Origin: Deltaproteobacteria bacterium
GTDB taxonomy: Bacteria > Desulfobacterota > Syntrophia > Syntrophales > Smithellaceae
DNA length: 55,611 nucleotides
Assembly: GCA_012729055.1 (NCBI GenBank)
Contig: JAAYDW010000008.1
Location: forward strand, 1 to 55,611
Direction of reading: 5' to 3'
The notes under the pieces are model-generated. The model worked only from the letters and a program-made list of their open reading frames with translations. It did not search any database and was not told where the DNA came from. Every line of letters begins with the position of its first letter. Position 1 is the first letter of the stretch. Both the position numbers and the translations under genes were made by a program. Below are positions 17,402-29,678 of this stretch, piece by piece.

Positions 17402-17422
17402 GTTTCCCTCCCTGAGAAGCCG

Positions 17423-20674
<3,252 letters not shown>

Positions 20675-20675
20675 T

Positions 20676-21677
20676 CTAAGCCTCTTGGTCTGCTTTCGGG
20701 GGAAGGTCGGCCGCTGCTTTTACAACCACCCGGTTGCGCCCCGTGGCCTTTGCTTCGTAGAGGGCCGCATCCGCCCGCTTGATAAAATCTTCTTCCGTAT
20801 CCGCGGGGATAAAAACCGTCGCCCCGAAACTGGCGCTGATGAAACGGTCGATTCCCGTAAAAGACGCGCCGGCAATGGCCTTGCGCATTCTTTCCGCGCA
20901 GTCCGCGGCGGCCGCGGCTCCCGAATTCGGGAGGATGACGAAGAACTCCTCTCCGCCGTAACGGGCGACGATGTCTTCCGTCCGGCACGAATCGCGCAGA
21001 ATTTCCGCCGCCTGCTGCAGTACTTTGTCGCCTGTGTTGTGACCGTAGGTGTCGTTAATGAATTTGAAGTGGTCGATGTCCGCCATCAGCGCCGCCAGCG
21101 GCCGGCCGTGGCGTCTGGCCTGGGACAGCTCTCTTTCCAGCAGTTCCGACAGATGTCTCCGGTTGGCGAGCCCCGTGAGCGGATCGGTCTTCATCAGCCG
21201 CGTGATGGTTTCATTGGCGGCGGCCAGTTCGCGGTTCTTTTTATTGAGTTCCCGGGTCAGGTCGGTCAGTTCGTCCGTGAGCCGCGAGAGGGTCGTGACC
21301 AGTTCGTTGTCGGTGAGACGCACGGTGTGCGCGAAAATCACGTACCGGCCGTCGATTTCGAGCAGGTGCCCCGACAGGGAGTGCTCGAGAGAAGCGCTCA
21401 GGTCGAAGGTGAGTTTGACCGGCAGGCAGTCCCCGGCCCGGCAGGTTTTAGCTGCAGCCTGGCCGTCGCGCAGGAAAGAGTTGATGGACCGGCCGACCGG
21501 CTTTTTGGATAGCCCGGCGTTTTCCAGAAAGAAGGCGTTGCAGTCCAGAATCGTCCCTGCGGCGTCGAGAAGAATGACGGCGAGTCTGCCGGAGGTGAGC
21601 AGATAGTCGGCGAAAATCCTCGGCCGGCTGTAAAACAGCTTTTTCAGATCGGATTCCGGAGCGCTTTGATCTACCAT
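20676..21677 (-). CDS. PAS-GGDEF diguanylate cyclase
   Basis: 333 residues. A PAS-like sensor (about 25-125) and a coiled linker lead to a GGDEF domain with DPLTGLANRRHLSELLERE and active-site GGEEF. RTED stands five residues before GGEEF, the classical RxxD inhibitory site, so feedback control is expected. It makes c-di-GMP from GTP. The ATG lies within the last codons of the cobalamin-sensor gene (overlap 21671-21677), so the two are translationally coupled. Confidence 0.94.
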   Translation of the reverse strand: MVDQSAPESDLKKLFYSRPRIFADYLLTSGRLAVILLDAAGTILDCNAFFLENAGLSKKPVGRSINSFLRDGQAAAKTCRAGDCLPVKLTFDLSASLEHSLSGHLLEIDGRYVIFAHTVRLTDNELVTTLSRLTDELTDLTRELNKKNRELAAANETITRLMKTDPLTGLANRRHLSELLERELSQARRHGRPLAALMADIDHFKFINDTYGHNTGDKVLQQAAEILRDSCRTEDIVARYGGEEFFVILPNSGAAAAADCAERMRKAIAGASFTGIDRFISASFGATVFIPADTEEDFIKRADAALYEAKATGRNRVVVKAAADLPPKADQEA

Positions 21678-22768
21678 GCGGTCGCCTGTTCGATGGCTGC
21701 GCGCGGATTTTCCGCCCAGGCGTCAGCGCCGATCCGGCGCCACAGCTCAGGATCGATGTTGAAAGCCGCTCCGCCCACCATGACCCGAACGCCGCCAAGC
21801 TTTGGGTCGGCCTTGATTCGGGAAATGATGTCCTCGACCTTATCGAGTCCGAACGGCATGGTGAGCGAGATCGCCACAAAACGCGGCTCAGTTTTGGCGA
21901 GCAGCCCCAAAAGCTCCTCGGCCGGCGTATTCGCGCCCAGAAACAGGACGTCCCAGCCGTCCGCCTCCAGCAGATCGGCCAGCACGCGCGCGCCCAGCTC
22001 GTGATATTCGTTGGGGGCCGAGGTCACCACGGCCTTGCCCCGATTTGCGCCGGCCGGCGCAAACTTCGCATAGAGGGCGGCCAGAATTCTTCCGACAACG
22101 GAAGTCGCCAGGTGCTCTTCGGCGGCGCTGATCTTGTCTTCTTCCCAGAGGCGGCCGATTTCATACATGACCGGCTGGATGAGCCCCATGTACAGCCTTT
22201 CCTGTCCCCGATCTTCAGCCAGGACCGACTCGGCGATCTCCAGGCAGGAGGCGTAGTCGCCCGCCAGAAGCTGCGCTCCGAACATTCTGCGCTTGTCGCC
22301 CAGTTCCGGATAGGGAACTTCCTCTCCGGGAACCGCAGCGGAGAGGGTTATTAATAAAGGATGATTTTTGAGCATCCAGTCGTAAACGGCGACAATTTCA
22401 GCGGCCGCGTCGGCCGGGGTGATGTGATTTTCAACGGCCTTCTTCCAGGCCGCAAGTTCCAGAGGAAAGTAATCAAAGGAAAATCCGTGGGCCCGGTAAG
22501 TCCGGTAAACCCAGGGCAGTATTTTAGCGAGCAGCGTGAAACTGCCGAATTGCAGGACCGTGGAGATAAACTCGACATGATGGCGGTGGTTGTTGCACAT
22601 CATTCCGAGCGGATTTCCGCCGATGAGGGCGTTGATTCCCGGCTCGGCGGCCATCGCGGCATTCACCTCTTCGAGCATGGCGTTTCTCGCCTGGGCGTAG
22701 CGCTTGGCCGTCTCCGGACGGATCCGCAGAGATTCCTTTGCGTTTTCAACAAATTGTTCCCTTGTCAT
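21671..22768 (-). CDS. Cobalamin-binding sensor protein, CarH-like B12 domains
   Basis: 365 residues. Residues 1-150 are a helical domain I do not recognise (HRHHVEFISTVLQFGSF). About 155-240 is a B12-binding cap with W208-x9-E218-H219, the W-x9-EH pattern of CarH/LitR photoreceptors. The Rossmann-like B12 domain follows with E254-x-H256-x2-G259 (lower axial His) and VMVGGAAFN. No DNA-binding domain is present. It heads the c-di-GMP operon, so a light- or cobalamin-state input to that pathway is plausible. A strong promoter is at 22899-22928. Confidence 0.85.
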   Translation of the reverse strand: MTREQFVENAKESLRIRPETAKRYAQARNAMLEEVNAAMAAEPGINALIGGNPLGMMCNNHRHHVEFISTVLQFGSFTLLAKILPWVYRTYRAHGFSFDYFPLELAAWKKAVENHITPADAAAEIVAVYDWMLKNHPLLITLSAAVPGEEVPYPELGDKRRMFGAQLLAGDYASCLEIAESVLAEDRGQERLYMGLIQPVMYEIGRLWEEDKISAAEEHLATSVVGRILAALYAKFAPAGANRGKAVVTSAPNEYHELGARVLADLLEADGWDVLFLGANTPAEELLGLLAKTEPRFVAISLTMPFGLDKVEDIISRIKADPKLGGVRVMVGGAAFNIDPELWRRIGADAWAENPRAAIEQATAW

Positions 22769-22898
22769 CAGTCCTCCAGGAAAGTGGTGATCGGTTGGGG
22801 AAGCAATAAACCCTTGCGTGAGTTTTCCCTGATCTGCGGCGATGCCTTGCGGCGCCGTTTTTAATGAAATCCCCTGTTGATAGGTTCCGTCCGCGCGA

Positions 22899-22928
22899 AT
22901 TATGACAAAAAGCCGGAGGATTCGTCAA
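22899..22928 (-). promoter_or_regulatory. Sigma70 promoter of the signalling operon
   Basis: Minus strand TTGACG (22928-22923), 18 bases, CATAAT (22904-22899): five of six matches in each box. The leader to the start codon at 22768 is about 125 bases; I could not fit a cobalamin or GEMM riboswitch to it. Confidence 0.65.
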
Positions 22929-23061
22929 GGCAATAGTTTACAAATTCCAATGAGATGTTAAAAGATGCCGGACAAACGCTCGCTTGAATTTTACCTTTTG
23001 TCATGATAGCTTGCGTCAAACGGGCCGGCCGTGTGCGCATGGGGTCCGGGAAAGGTAAGTC

Positions 23062-23697
23062 TTGAAATATTATCCGGTTTTCTGGGATATCACAGAAAAA
23101 AAATGCATCGTGATCGGCGGCGGCGACGTGGCGGCCAGAAAAGTCGAAAGGCTTCTTTCGTGCGGCGCGCGGGTTTGCGCCGTCAGTCCTGAACTGATTC
23201 CCGAACTGGCGGCTTTGCAAAAAGAAGGCCGCCTCGATTACATTGCCGACCGGTATGCGGGAAAATATCTCGACGGCGCGACGCTGGTCATCGGCGCGAC
23301 AGACGACGAGCAAACCAACGCCGCGATTTCGCGGGACGCCCGCGCCAAAGGCATTCCGGTCAATATCGTCGATGATCCGCAAAAATGCGATTTCATTTTG
23401 CCTTCGCTTGTCGAACGCGGCGATTTGACGTTGGCCTGCGGAACCGGCGGGGCTTCTCCGGCGCTCGCGCGTCATGTCCGGGAGGAGCTGGAAAAGATTT
23501 TCGGAGAAGAGTACGGAGCGCTGCTTTCTATTTTGAGTCAGTTGCGGATGAAAATGGAGAAAAATCAGGGCCTGGGCAGAGTCTGGTTTGACCGGCTCAT
23601 GGCGGCGGACCTGCTGGGGGCCATCCGCGACAAAGATGAGGCCAGAGTGAAGAGCATTGTTCTGGAAATCACCGGTTCGGAGGTGAACCTTGACTGA
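23062..23697 (+). CDS. Siroheme synthase, precorrin-2 dehydrogenase/ferrochelatase domain (CysG N-terminal type)
   Basis: 211 residues from a TTG at 23062 with AAAGG upstream. The Rossmann loop VIGGGDVAARKVERLL and NIVDDPQKCDFILPSLVERG, GTGGASPALARHVREELE are family signatures. It oxidises precorrin-2 to sirohydrochlorin and may insert iron to give siroheme. The methyltransferase half is separate here (in the CobA-HemD fusion). In this cluster siroheme is the precursor of heme through the Ahb enzymes. First gene of the tetrapyrrole operon. Confidence 0.92.
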   Translation: MKYYPVFWDITEKKCIVIGGGDVAARKVERLLSCGARVCAVSPELIPELAALQKEGRLDYIADRYAGKYLDGATLVIGATDDEQTNAAISRDARAKGIPVNIVDDPQKCDFILPSLVERGDLTLACGTGGASPALARHVREELEKIFGEEYGALLSILSQLRMKMEKNQGLGRVWFDRLMAADLLGAIRDKDEARVKSIVLEITGSEVNLD

Positions 23698-24514
23698 TCT
23701 GGAATTCTTGCTGTTTGTGCCGGCCTGCGTCTGCGTCGGCGCGGCCACGGGAGGCTACCTGCTTTCGCTGATTGTCAAGAAAGTCCAGGTCGCGCGCGTT
23801 TCCACCTGGATTCTCACGGCCGGCTTTGTGTTTTTGACGCTCGGTTTGATTCTGGCCGCTTTTTCGGCGCAGGGGTGGGGCGGTTTCGGATCGCGCCACC
23901 TGCTTTCGGTTTACGCCTGGGCGGTGTCCGGGTTGTATCTCGCGCTGCAGTTCAAAACCCGGACGCGCGTTCTGGGCGCGTTTATCGCGCCGGTGATTCT
24001 GGTGTTTCTGATCGTCGCGGCCGGCCAGGGCTCAGAGAAAAATCTGATTCCGCCCGCCTGGCAGGGCTGGCTCACGGTGGCGCATCTGGTGCTGGCGATT
24101 GCCGGCGAAGCGCTGTTTGTGCTGGCGTCGGCCGCGGGCGCGATGTTTATTCTTCAAAACCGTCTGATCAAGCACAAAAAGACCGGGTCGATGATCCGCT
24201 TTCTGCCGTCGCTTAGCGATTTGGACCGGATCAACCATATCGGCCTTTTGGGAGGCTTTGTGCTTTTGACGCTGGGCATGGTCGGCGGATCGGTTTACGC
24301 CGCGTTTGTGTGGGAGGGGACCTGGGCTTCCGATCCCAAAGTGATCTGGACATTTTCCGTGTGGGCCGTTTACGGGATTTTGCTGCACCAGCGGCTGGCC
24401 ATCGGCTGGAGGGGCGTGCGGATGGCGATTCTGTCCGGCACAGTGTTTCTTTTGTTTGCGGTTTCGGCTCTCGTGATCCGTTTTTGTCTTCCCACCATCC
24501 ATAGTTTTATTTGA
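23690..24514 (+). CDS. HemX/CcsA-like membrane protein (cytochrome c assembly family)
   Basis: 274 residues, about eight membrane helices. TTG start at 23690 inside the previous gene's end, with GGAGGTG 5 bases upstream. WxWD-like region is WEGTWASDPKVIWTFSVWAVYG, matching the tryptophan-rich heme-handling loop of the CcmC/CcsA family. Proteins of this type between siroheme genes and hemA are called HemX; they regulate glutamyl-tRNA reductase in Bacillus or handle heme. It ends four bases before hemA. Confidence 0.88.
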   Translation: MTDLEFLLFVPACVCVGAATGGYLLSLIVKKVQVARVSTWILTAGFVFLTLGLILAAFSAQGWGGFGSRHLLSVYAWAVSGLYLALQFKTRTRVLGAFIAPVILVFLIVAAGQGSEKNLIPPAWQGWLTVAHLVLAIAGEALFVLASAAGAMFILQNRLIKHKKTGSMIRFLPSLSDLDRINHIGLLGGFVLLTLGMVGGSVYAAFVWEGTWASDPKVIWTFSVWAVYGILLHQRLAIGWRGVRMAILSGTVFLLFAVSALVIRFCLPTIHSFI

Positions 24515-24517
24515 GAA

Positions 24518-25780
24518 ATGATTGTACTTGTTGGATTAAATCATAAAACCGCGCCGCTTGCCGTGCGCGAAAGACTTTTTGCCGGATGTCAGGACCTCGC
24601 CGATCTGCCGGCCGATCTGCTGTCGCAGGGCGGCGTGCGCGAGGCGATGTACCTTTCCACCTGCAACCGCGTGGAGCTTCTGGCGTCCGTCGAGGAAGAC
24701 AGCGGGGCGGAAACGGCGCTCACGGATTATCTGGCGCGCCGGGGCGCGCTGAGGCGCGAAGAAGCGGAGAGCTGCCTGTTTTTGTACCGCGACGAAGAGG
24801 CGATCCGCCATCTGTTTCGCGTGACCTCGAGCCTGGACTCGCTGGTGATGGGCGAAGCGCAGATTCTGGGGCAGGTCAAGGACGCCTACCGGCAGGCGCT
24901 CGCGAAAAACGCCACCGGCGTGGCGCTCAACCGTCTTCTGCACCGGGCGTTCCGCACCGCCAAGCGCGTGCGGACGGAAACCGGCATTGCGGCCAATCCC
25001 GTCTCGGTGAGCTTTGCCGCGGTTGAACTGGCGAAGAAAATTTTCGGGACGCTTGCGGGAAAAAAGCTTCTGGTCATCGGCGCGGGCGAAATGGCGGAGC
25101 TGACCTGCACGCATCTTGTCGGCAACGGAGCGGAGGAAATCACCGTCGCCAACCGGTCGGCCGCGCAGGGAACGGCGCTTGCCGAAAAGTTTCACGGCCG
25201 GGCCGTGTCGCTTGCCGCTCTTGACGAAGCGCTTGGCGATGCCGATATTGTCATCAGTTCCACCGGCGCGCCGTCCTACATCGTGACGGAGGCGATGGCG
25301 TCCCGCTGCCTGCGCAAGAGAAAGAATCGCCTGCTGTTTTTCATCGACATCGCCGTTCCGCGCGACATTGATCCGGCGGTGGACGCGCTGGAGAACGTCT
25401 TTTTATACAACATCGACGATTTGCAGGGCATTGTCGATGAAAACATCAAGAACCGGAGGCGCGAGGCCCTGCGCGCCGAAGCCATCGTGACGGAGGAAGT
25501 CGCCAATTATCTGAACTGGCTTCGGGAGCTGGAGGCCGTGCCGACGATCGTGTCGCTTCGGTCCAAGGCGGACGGCATCGTGCGCCGGGAGCTGGAAAAG
25601 GCCGGGTACTGGCTTACGGGGCTTCCCGAGGACGACCGCGAAAAGGTCGAGGCCCTTGTGCACGGGATCGTGAACAAAATTCTGCATGCGCCCATGGCCG
25701 TGATGAAGGAGGAAAGCGCCGAGTTTGCCTCGCAGGACATTGTCGCCGCGGTCCGGCAGCTCTTCCGCCTGGACGATTAA
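24518..25780 (+). CDS. hemA: Glutamyl-tRNA reductase
   Basis: 420 residues, full length. VGLNHKTAPLAVRERL, the catalytic-Cys motif STCNRVELLA, GEAQILGQVKDAYR and the NADPH domain LLVIGAGEMAELTCTHL are all present. It reduces glutamyl-tRNA to glutamate-1-semialdehyde, the first step of C5-pathway tetrapyrrole synthesis. The next enzyme, HemL, is not in the window. Confidence 0.97.
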   Translation: MIVLVGLNHKTAPLAVRERLFAGCQDLADLPADLLSQGGVREAMYLSTCNRVELLASVEEDSGAETALTDYLARRGALRREEAESCLFLYRDEEAIRHLFRVTSSLDSLVMGEAQILGQVKDAYRQALAKNATGVALNRLLHRAFRTAKRVRTETGIAANPVSVSFAAVELAKKIFGTLAGKKLLVIGAGEMAELTCTHLVGNGAEEITVANRSAAQGTALAEKFHGRAVSLAALDEALGDADIVISSTGAPSYIVTEAMASRCLRKRKNRLLFFIDIAVPRDIDPAVDALENVFLYNIDDLQGIVDENIKNRRREALRAEAIVTEEVANYLNWLRELEAVPTIVSLRSKADGIVRRELEKAGYWLTGLPEDDREKVEALVHGIVNKILHAPMAVMKEESAEFASQDIVAAVRQLFRLDD

Positions 25781-25789
25781 AGGAGAAAA

Positions 25790-26707
25790 ATGAAAGTTAA
25801 AATTGGCACGAGAGGCAGCAAACTGGCGCTCTCGCAGACAAATTTTGTGGCAGCCGGCCTGAAAAAAGCGGCGCCGGAGATCGATATCGAGGTTTGCGTC
25901 ATAAAGACCAGGGGCGACATCATGCAGGACGTTTCGCTCCTCCAGATCGGCGGCCAGGGCGTGTTCGTCAAGGAAATCGAGGAGGCGCTTCTTTCCGGCA
26001 GCATCGATCTGGCCGTCCATTCCATGAAGGACATGCCCGGCGAGATTCCCGGGGAGCTGATTTTCCCGGCCATCCTGCAAAGGGAAGACGTGCGCGACGT
26101 CCTGGTAACCCGCGGCCGGGTCAAATTTGAATTTCTGCCCAAGGGGGCGAAAATCGGCACGGGATCGCAGCGGCGCGGCGCGCAGATCAAATCGTTCATG
26201 CCGGATGTCGAAATCGTGCCGCTGCGCGGCAACATCGACACGCGTCTGAAGAAGATCGAAACGGAAAACCTCACCGGCGTGGTTCTGGCCGCGGCGGGTC
26301 TCAAACGTCTGGGGTATGGAGAAGTCATCACGCAGTTTCTGCCGACGGAAATCATGCTGCCCGCGGTGGGGCAGGGGGCCCTGGGAGTGCAGGTGAGAAA
26401 AAACGATGCGGCGCTGGCGGAGCTTTGCGCGCGGCTCAACCACAATACGACTGCGGCGGAAGTGACGGCGGAGCGCGCCTATCTGCAGGCGCTGGGCGGC
26501 GGCTGCCGCCTGCCGATTGCCGCATACGGTCTTATGGAAGGCAAGCGCCTGACGCTGGAAGGCCTGCTGGCCTCGCCCAACGGCGCAGAAGTGCTGCGCG
26601 ACAAGGTTTGGGGCGAGCCGGGCGAGGCCGCAGCCATGGGCCGGCGGCTGGCGGACATGATCCTGGAAAAAGGCGGCCGGCGTCTGCTGGAGTTGATGAA
26701 TTGTTGA
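25790..26707 (+). CDS. hemC: Porphobilinogen deaminase (hydroxymethylbilane synthase)
   Basis: 305 residues. The start has GTRGSKLALSQTNFVA, then HSMKDMPGEIPGEL and GTGSQRRGAQIK; the dipyrromethane cofactor Cys is in LGGGCRLPIAAYG. It joins four porphobilinogens to hydroxymethylbilane. AAAGGAG lies just upstream and the gene follows hemA by 9 bases. A 215-base gap then separates it from the cobA-hemD fusion. Confidence 0.97.
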   Translation: MKVKIGTRGSKLALSQTNFVAAGLKKAAPEIDIEVCVIKTRGDIMQDVSLLQIGGQGVFVKEIEEALLSGSIDLAVHSMKDMPGEIPGELIFPAILQREDVRDVLVTRGRVKFEFLPKGAKIGTGSQRRGAQIKSFMPDVEIVPLRGNIDTRLKKIETENLTGVVLAAAGLKRLGYGEVITQFLPTEIMLPAVGQGALGVQVRKNDAALAELCARLNHNTTAAEVTAERAYLQALGGGCRLPIAAYGLMEGKRLTLEGLLASPNGAEVLRDKVWGEPGEAAAMGRRLADMILEKGGRRLLELMNC

Positions 26708-26744
26708 TCCCGTGCTGAACGTTTATTCATTCGGCCTCTGCTGG

Positions 26745-26838
26745 GTTTGAAAGCCGTCGACCTGTAAAGCGTGATGAGGAAGGCTTTTCGGAAATTTCGC
26801 GTCTCGGGACGAATCGGGGACCATAGAGGCTTTCAAAC
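26745..26838 (+). repeat. Long-range inverted repeat in the hemC to cobA-hemD gap
   Basis: GTTTGAAAGCC (26745-26755) and its exact complement GGCTTTCAAAC (26828-26838) bracket 72 bases. It could form a stem in the mRNA or be a remnant; no regulator or known riboswitch is recognised. Confidence 0.5.
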
Positions 26839-26922
26839 TTTCTTGATTGAAAAAATAAATTAAAAACCGCATTTGGCCGGATGTTTGCCGGGAGAATGCC
26901 GGGCGGAAATAATGAGATAAAA

Positions 26923-28491
26923 ATGACAACTGAAAAAACGAAACCAGGAAAAGTGTACATCATCGGCGCGGGGCCGGGGGATCCGGGGCTCATGACGATC
27001 AAGGCGGCCCGGTGCCTGGGGCTGGCCGACGTGGTGGTTTACGACAATCTGGTCAATGAAGAGCTTCTCGCCTATGCGCCGGCCGGCGCCCGCGTCATTT
27101 ACGCGGGTAAAGAGGGCGGAAACCACACGCTGACGCAGGACAAAATCAACGAGCTCCTGGTCCGGGAGGCTCTGGACGGCTGTACGGTGGCGCGCCTCAA
27201 GGGCGGCGATCCCTTTATCTTCGGCCGCGGCGGCGAGGAAGCGGAAGCGCTGGCCGCCCGCGGCATTGACTTTGAAGTGATTCCCGGCGTGACCTCCGCA
27301 ATCGCGGTGCCGGCCTATGCTGGCATTCCGCTCACGCACCGGGGCGTCACCTCCACGGTGGCGTTCATCACCGGCCATGAAGATCCGACCAAGGAAAAAA
27401 GCGACATCGACTGGCAGGCGCTCGCGGGCATCGGAACGCTGGTATTTCTGATGGGCGTGAAGAATCTCGATCAGATCACCGGCGCCCTGATTGCGCAGGG
27501 CAAGCCGTCGGAAACGCCCGCGGCCCTGATCCGGCGCGGCACAACGCCCGATCAGAAGGTTCTTTCCGGCACGCTCGCCACGATCGCCGCACGCGCCGCG
27601 GAAAACCGCTTTAAACCGCCCGCCATTCTGGTGGTGGGAAAGGTGGTCGAACTGCGCGATACGCTCGGCTGGTTTGACACGAAGCCTCTGTTCGGCCTGG
27701 GCGTGGTGATCACGCGGCCCGAACGGCAGGCCGACGATCTGGCGAAGCTTCTTGCCGCGGAAGGCGCGCGGCCGATCGCGTTTCCGACCATCGCCATCGA
27801 ACCGCCGTCCGACTGGAGCGAACTCGACCGGGCGCTGGCCGATCTGGACTCTTACCAGTGGCTCATCTTCACCAGCGCCAACGGCGTGCGCTTCTTTTTC
27901 GAACGCATGCAGCAAAAGGGCAAAGACGTGCGCGATCTCAAGGGCATCAAAATCTGCTGCATCGGTCCGGCCACGGCCCGGCAACTGGCGGACCGGGGCA
28001 TCCGCGCGGATCTGGTGCCCGGGGAGTTTATCGCCGAAGGCATTTTGAAATCGTTTGCCGCCATGGATATTCAGGGAATGAACATCCTCATTCCGCGGGC
28101 GGAAAAAGCCCGCGATATTTTGCCCCGGACGCTCCAAGCGCAAGGCGCGCAGGTCACGGTGGCAACCGCTTACCGGACGGTGAATTCCGGCAGGAAAAAA
28201 GAAGAGCTGGCCGGGCGGCTTTCCGCGGGCGACGTGGACGTGATCACGTTTACCAGCTCCTCCACCGTGACGAATTTTTTTGAGATCATGGGGAAGGATT
28301 TCACGCTTCCGCCTTCCGTCCGGGTGGCCTGCATCGGCCCCGTGACGGCGGCCACGGCGAAGAAGGCGGGCCTGTCCGTCGATATCGCCCGGGAAGAATA
28401 CACCATGGAAGGGCTGGTCGCGGCGCTTTCCCGCGCTCTGCAGGAATCGGCGCCCGGGACGGGCGGGGGAAAAGAAAGGAAAAAAGGATGA
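26923..28491 (+). CDS. Uroporphyrinogen-III C-methyltransferase / uroporphyrinogen-III synthase fusion
   Basis: 522 residues from the ATG at 26923; an upstream in-frame ATG at 26881 has no better ribosome site. Residues 1-245 are the SUMT (CobA) methyltransferase: VYIIGAGPGDPGLMTIKA, YAGKEGGNHTLTQDKIN, RLKGGDPFIFGRGGEEAEAL, GVTSAIAVPAYAGIPLTHRG. Residues about 255-510 are HemD (VVITRPERQADDL, IFTSANGVRFFFERM, ITFTSSSTVTNFFE). It cyclises hydroxymethylbilane and makes precorrin-2 for siroheme. The stop overlaps the ahbC start (ATGA). Confidence 0.94.
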   Translation: MTTEKTKPGKVYIIGAGPGDPGLMTIKAARCLGLADVVVYDNLVNEELLAYAPAGARVIYAGKEGGNHTLTQDKINELLVREALDGCTVARLKGGDPFIFGRGGEEAEALAARGIDFEVIPGVTSAIAVPAYAGIPLTHRGVTSTVAFITGHEDPTKEKSDIDWQALAGIGTLVFLMGVKNLDQITGALIAQGKPSETPAALIRRGTTPDQKVLSGTLATIAARAAENRFKPPAILVVGKVVELRDTLGWFDTKPLFGLGVVITRPERQADDLAKLLAAEGARPIAFPTIAIEPPSDWSELDRALADLDSYQWLIFTSANGVRFFFERMQQKGKDVRDLKGIKICCIGPATARQLADRGIRADLVPGEFIAEGILKSFAAMDIQGMNILIPRAEKARDILPRTLQAQGAQVTVATAYRTVNSGRKKEELAGRLSAGDVDVITFTSSSTVTNFFEIMGKDFTLPPSVRVACIGPVTAATAKKAGLSVDIAREEYTMEGLVAALSRALQESAPGTGGGKERKKG

Positions 28492-29675
28492 TCGGTATCT
28501 CCAAACTATACTGCGGGGCGGTGGAGCCCTCCGACGTGCTGCGCTACAACCGGCACTCCGGAAGACTGCCGTCGCATCTGCTGCAATTTTCGGCGGACAA
28601 GAAACCGGTGGTGGTCTGGAACATGACGCGCCGCTGCAACCTCAAATGCATCCACTGCTATTCCAACTCGGCCGACATCGACTATCCCGATGAGCTGACG
28701 ACGCAAGAAGCCAAAAAAATGATCGATGATCTGGCGGCCTTCGGATCGCCGGTCCTGCTGTTTTCCGGCGGCGAACCGCTGATGCGGAAGGATTTGCTCG
28801 AACTGGCCAGGTACGCGACGGACAAAGGCATGCGCGCGGTCATCTCCACCAACGGCACGCTCATTACCAAAGACATCGCCGCCGAACTCAAAAAAATCGG
28901 CCTTTCGTATGTCGGCGTCAGCCTCGACGGTTTGCAGCCTACGCACGACCGTTTCCGCGGCAGAAAAGGCGCGTTTGAAAAAGCCATCGAAGGCATCCGC
29001 AACTGCCGCGAAGCGGGCATCAAGGTGGGCCTGCGCTTCACCGTCAACCGCCACAACGTGGCCGACGTGCCGGCCATGTTCGACCTGATGCGGAAAGAAA
29101 AAATCGAACGGATGTGCTTCTACCATCTGGTGTATTCCGGCCGCGGATCGAAGCTCCGCGAGGAGGATCTGGCGCACGAGGAGTCCCGGCGGCTGCTCGA
29201 TCTCATCGCCGACAAGACGAAGGCCATGTTCGACGACGGCCTGGCGCCCGAAATTCTCACGGTGGACAATCACGCCGACGGGCCTTACCTGTATCTGAAG
29301 ATGAAGGAAAAAGATCCGGCGCGCGCTGCGGAAATTCTGGAGCTCCTGGAAATGAACGAGGGCAATTCCACCGGCGTCGGCATCGGCTGTGTGAGCTGGG
29401 ACGGCGAAGTGTATCCCGATCAGTTCTGGCGCAACCGGCCGCTGGGCAATGTCCGGAAGCGGCCCTTCAGCGAAATCTGGACGGACGAAAAAAATGAATT
29501 TCTGATGAAGCTGAAGGAAAAAAAGAAACACGTCACCGGCCGCTGCGCGACGTGCGTGTGGCTTTCCGTGTGCGGCGGGAACTTTCGGGCGCGGGCCGAG
29601 TCGGCAGGCGACGTCTGGGGACCGGATCCCGCCTGCTATCTGACCGACGAAGAAATATCATCAAATAAGGAGTAA
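28488..29675 (+). CDS. ahbC: 12,18-didecarboxysiroheme deacetylase (AhbC), radical SAM
   Basis: 395 residues. MIGISKLYCGAVEPSDVLRY opens the protein as in AhbC; the SAM cluster is CNLKCIHCY, then LFSGGEPLMRKDL and GVSLDGLQPTHDRFRG. The C-terminal SPASM-like part ends with CATCVWLSVCGGNFRARAE, giving an auxiliary cluster. AhbC removes the two acetate side chains of didecarboxysiroheme to make iron-coproporphyrin III. Starts within the stop of cobA-hemD. Confidence 0.93.
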   Translation: MIGISKLYCGAVEPSDVLRYNRHSGRLPSHLLQFSADKKPVVVWNMTRRCNLKCIHCYSNSADIDYPDELTTQEAKKMIDDLAAFGSPVLLFSGGEPLMRKDLLELARYATDKGMRAVISTNGTLITKDIAAELKKIGLSYVGVSLDGLQPTHDRFRGRKGAFEKAIEGIRNCREAGIKVGLRFTVNRHNVADVPAMFDLMRKEKIERMCFYHLVYSGRGSKLREEDLAHEESRRLLDLIADKTKAMFDDGLAPEILTVDNHADGPYLYLKMKEKDPARAAEILELLEMNEGNSTGVGIGCVSWDGEVYPDQFWRNRPLGNVRKRPFSEIWTDEKNEFLMKLKEKKKHVTGRCATCVWLSVCGGNFRARAESAGDVWGPDPACYLTDEEISSNKE

Positions 29676-29678
29676 AGT

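Noticed and set aside
22769-22891. Cobalamin or c-di-GMP (GEMM) riboswitch in the leader of the signalling operon
   Set aside because: CACGCAAGGG and GGGAAAAC recall parts of such motifs, but the core sequences and paired stems could not be fitted.
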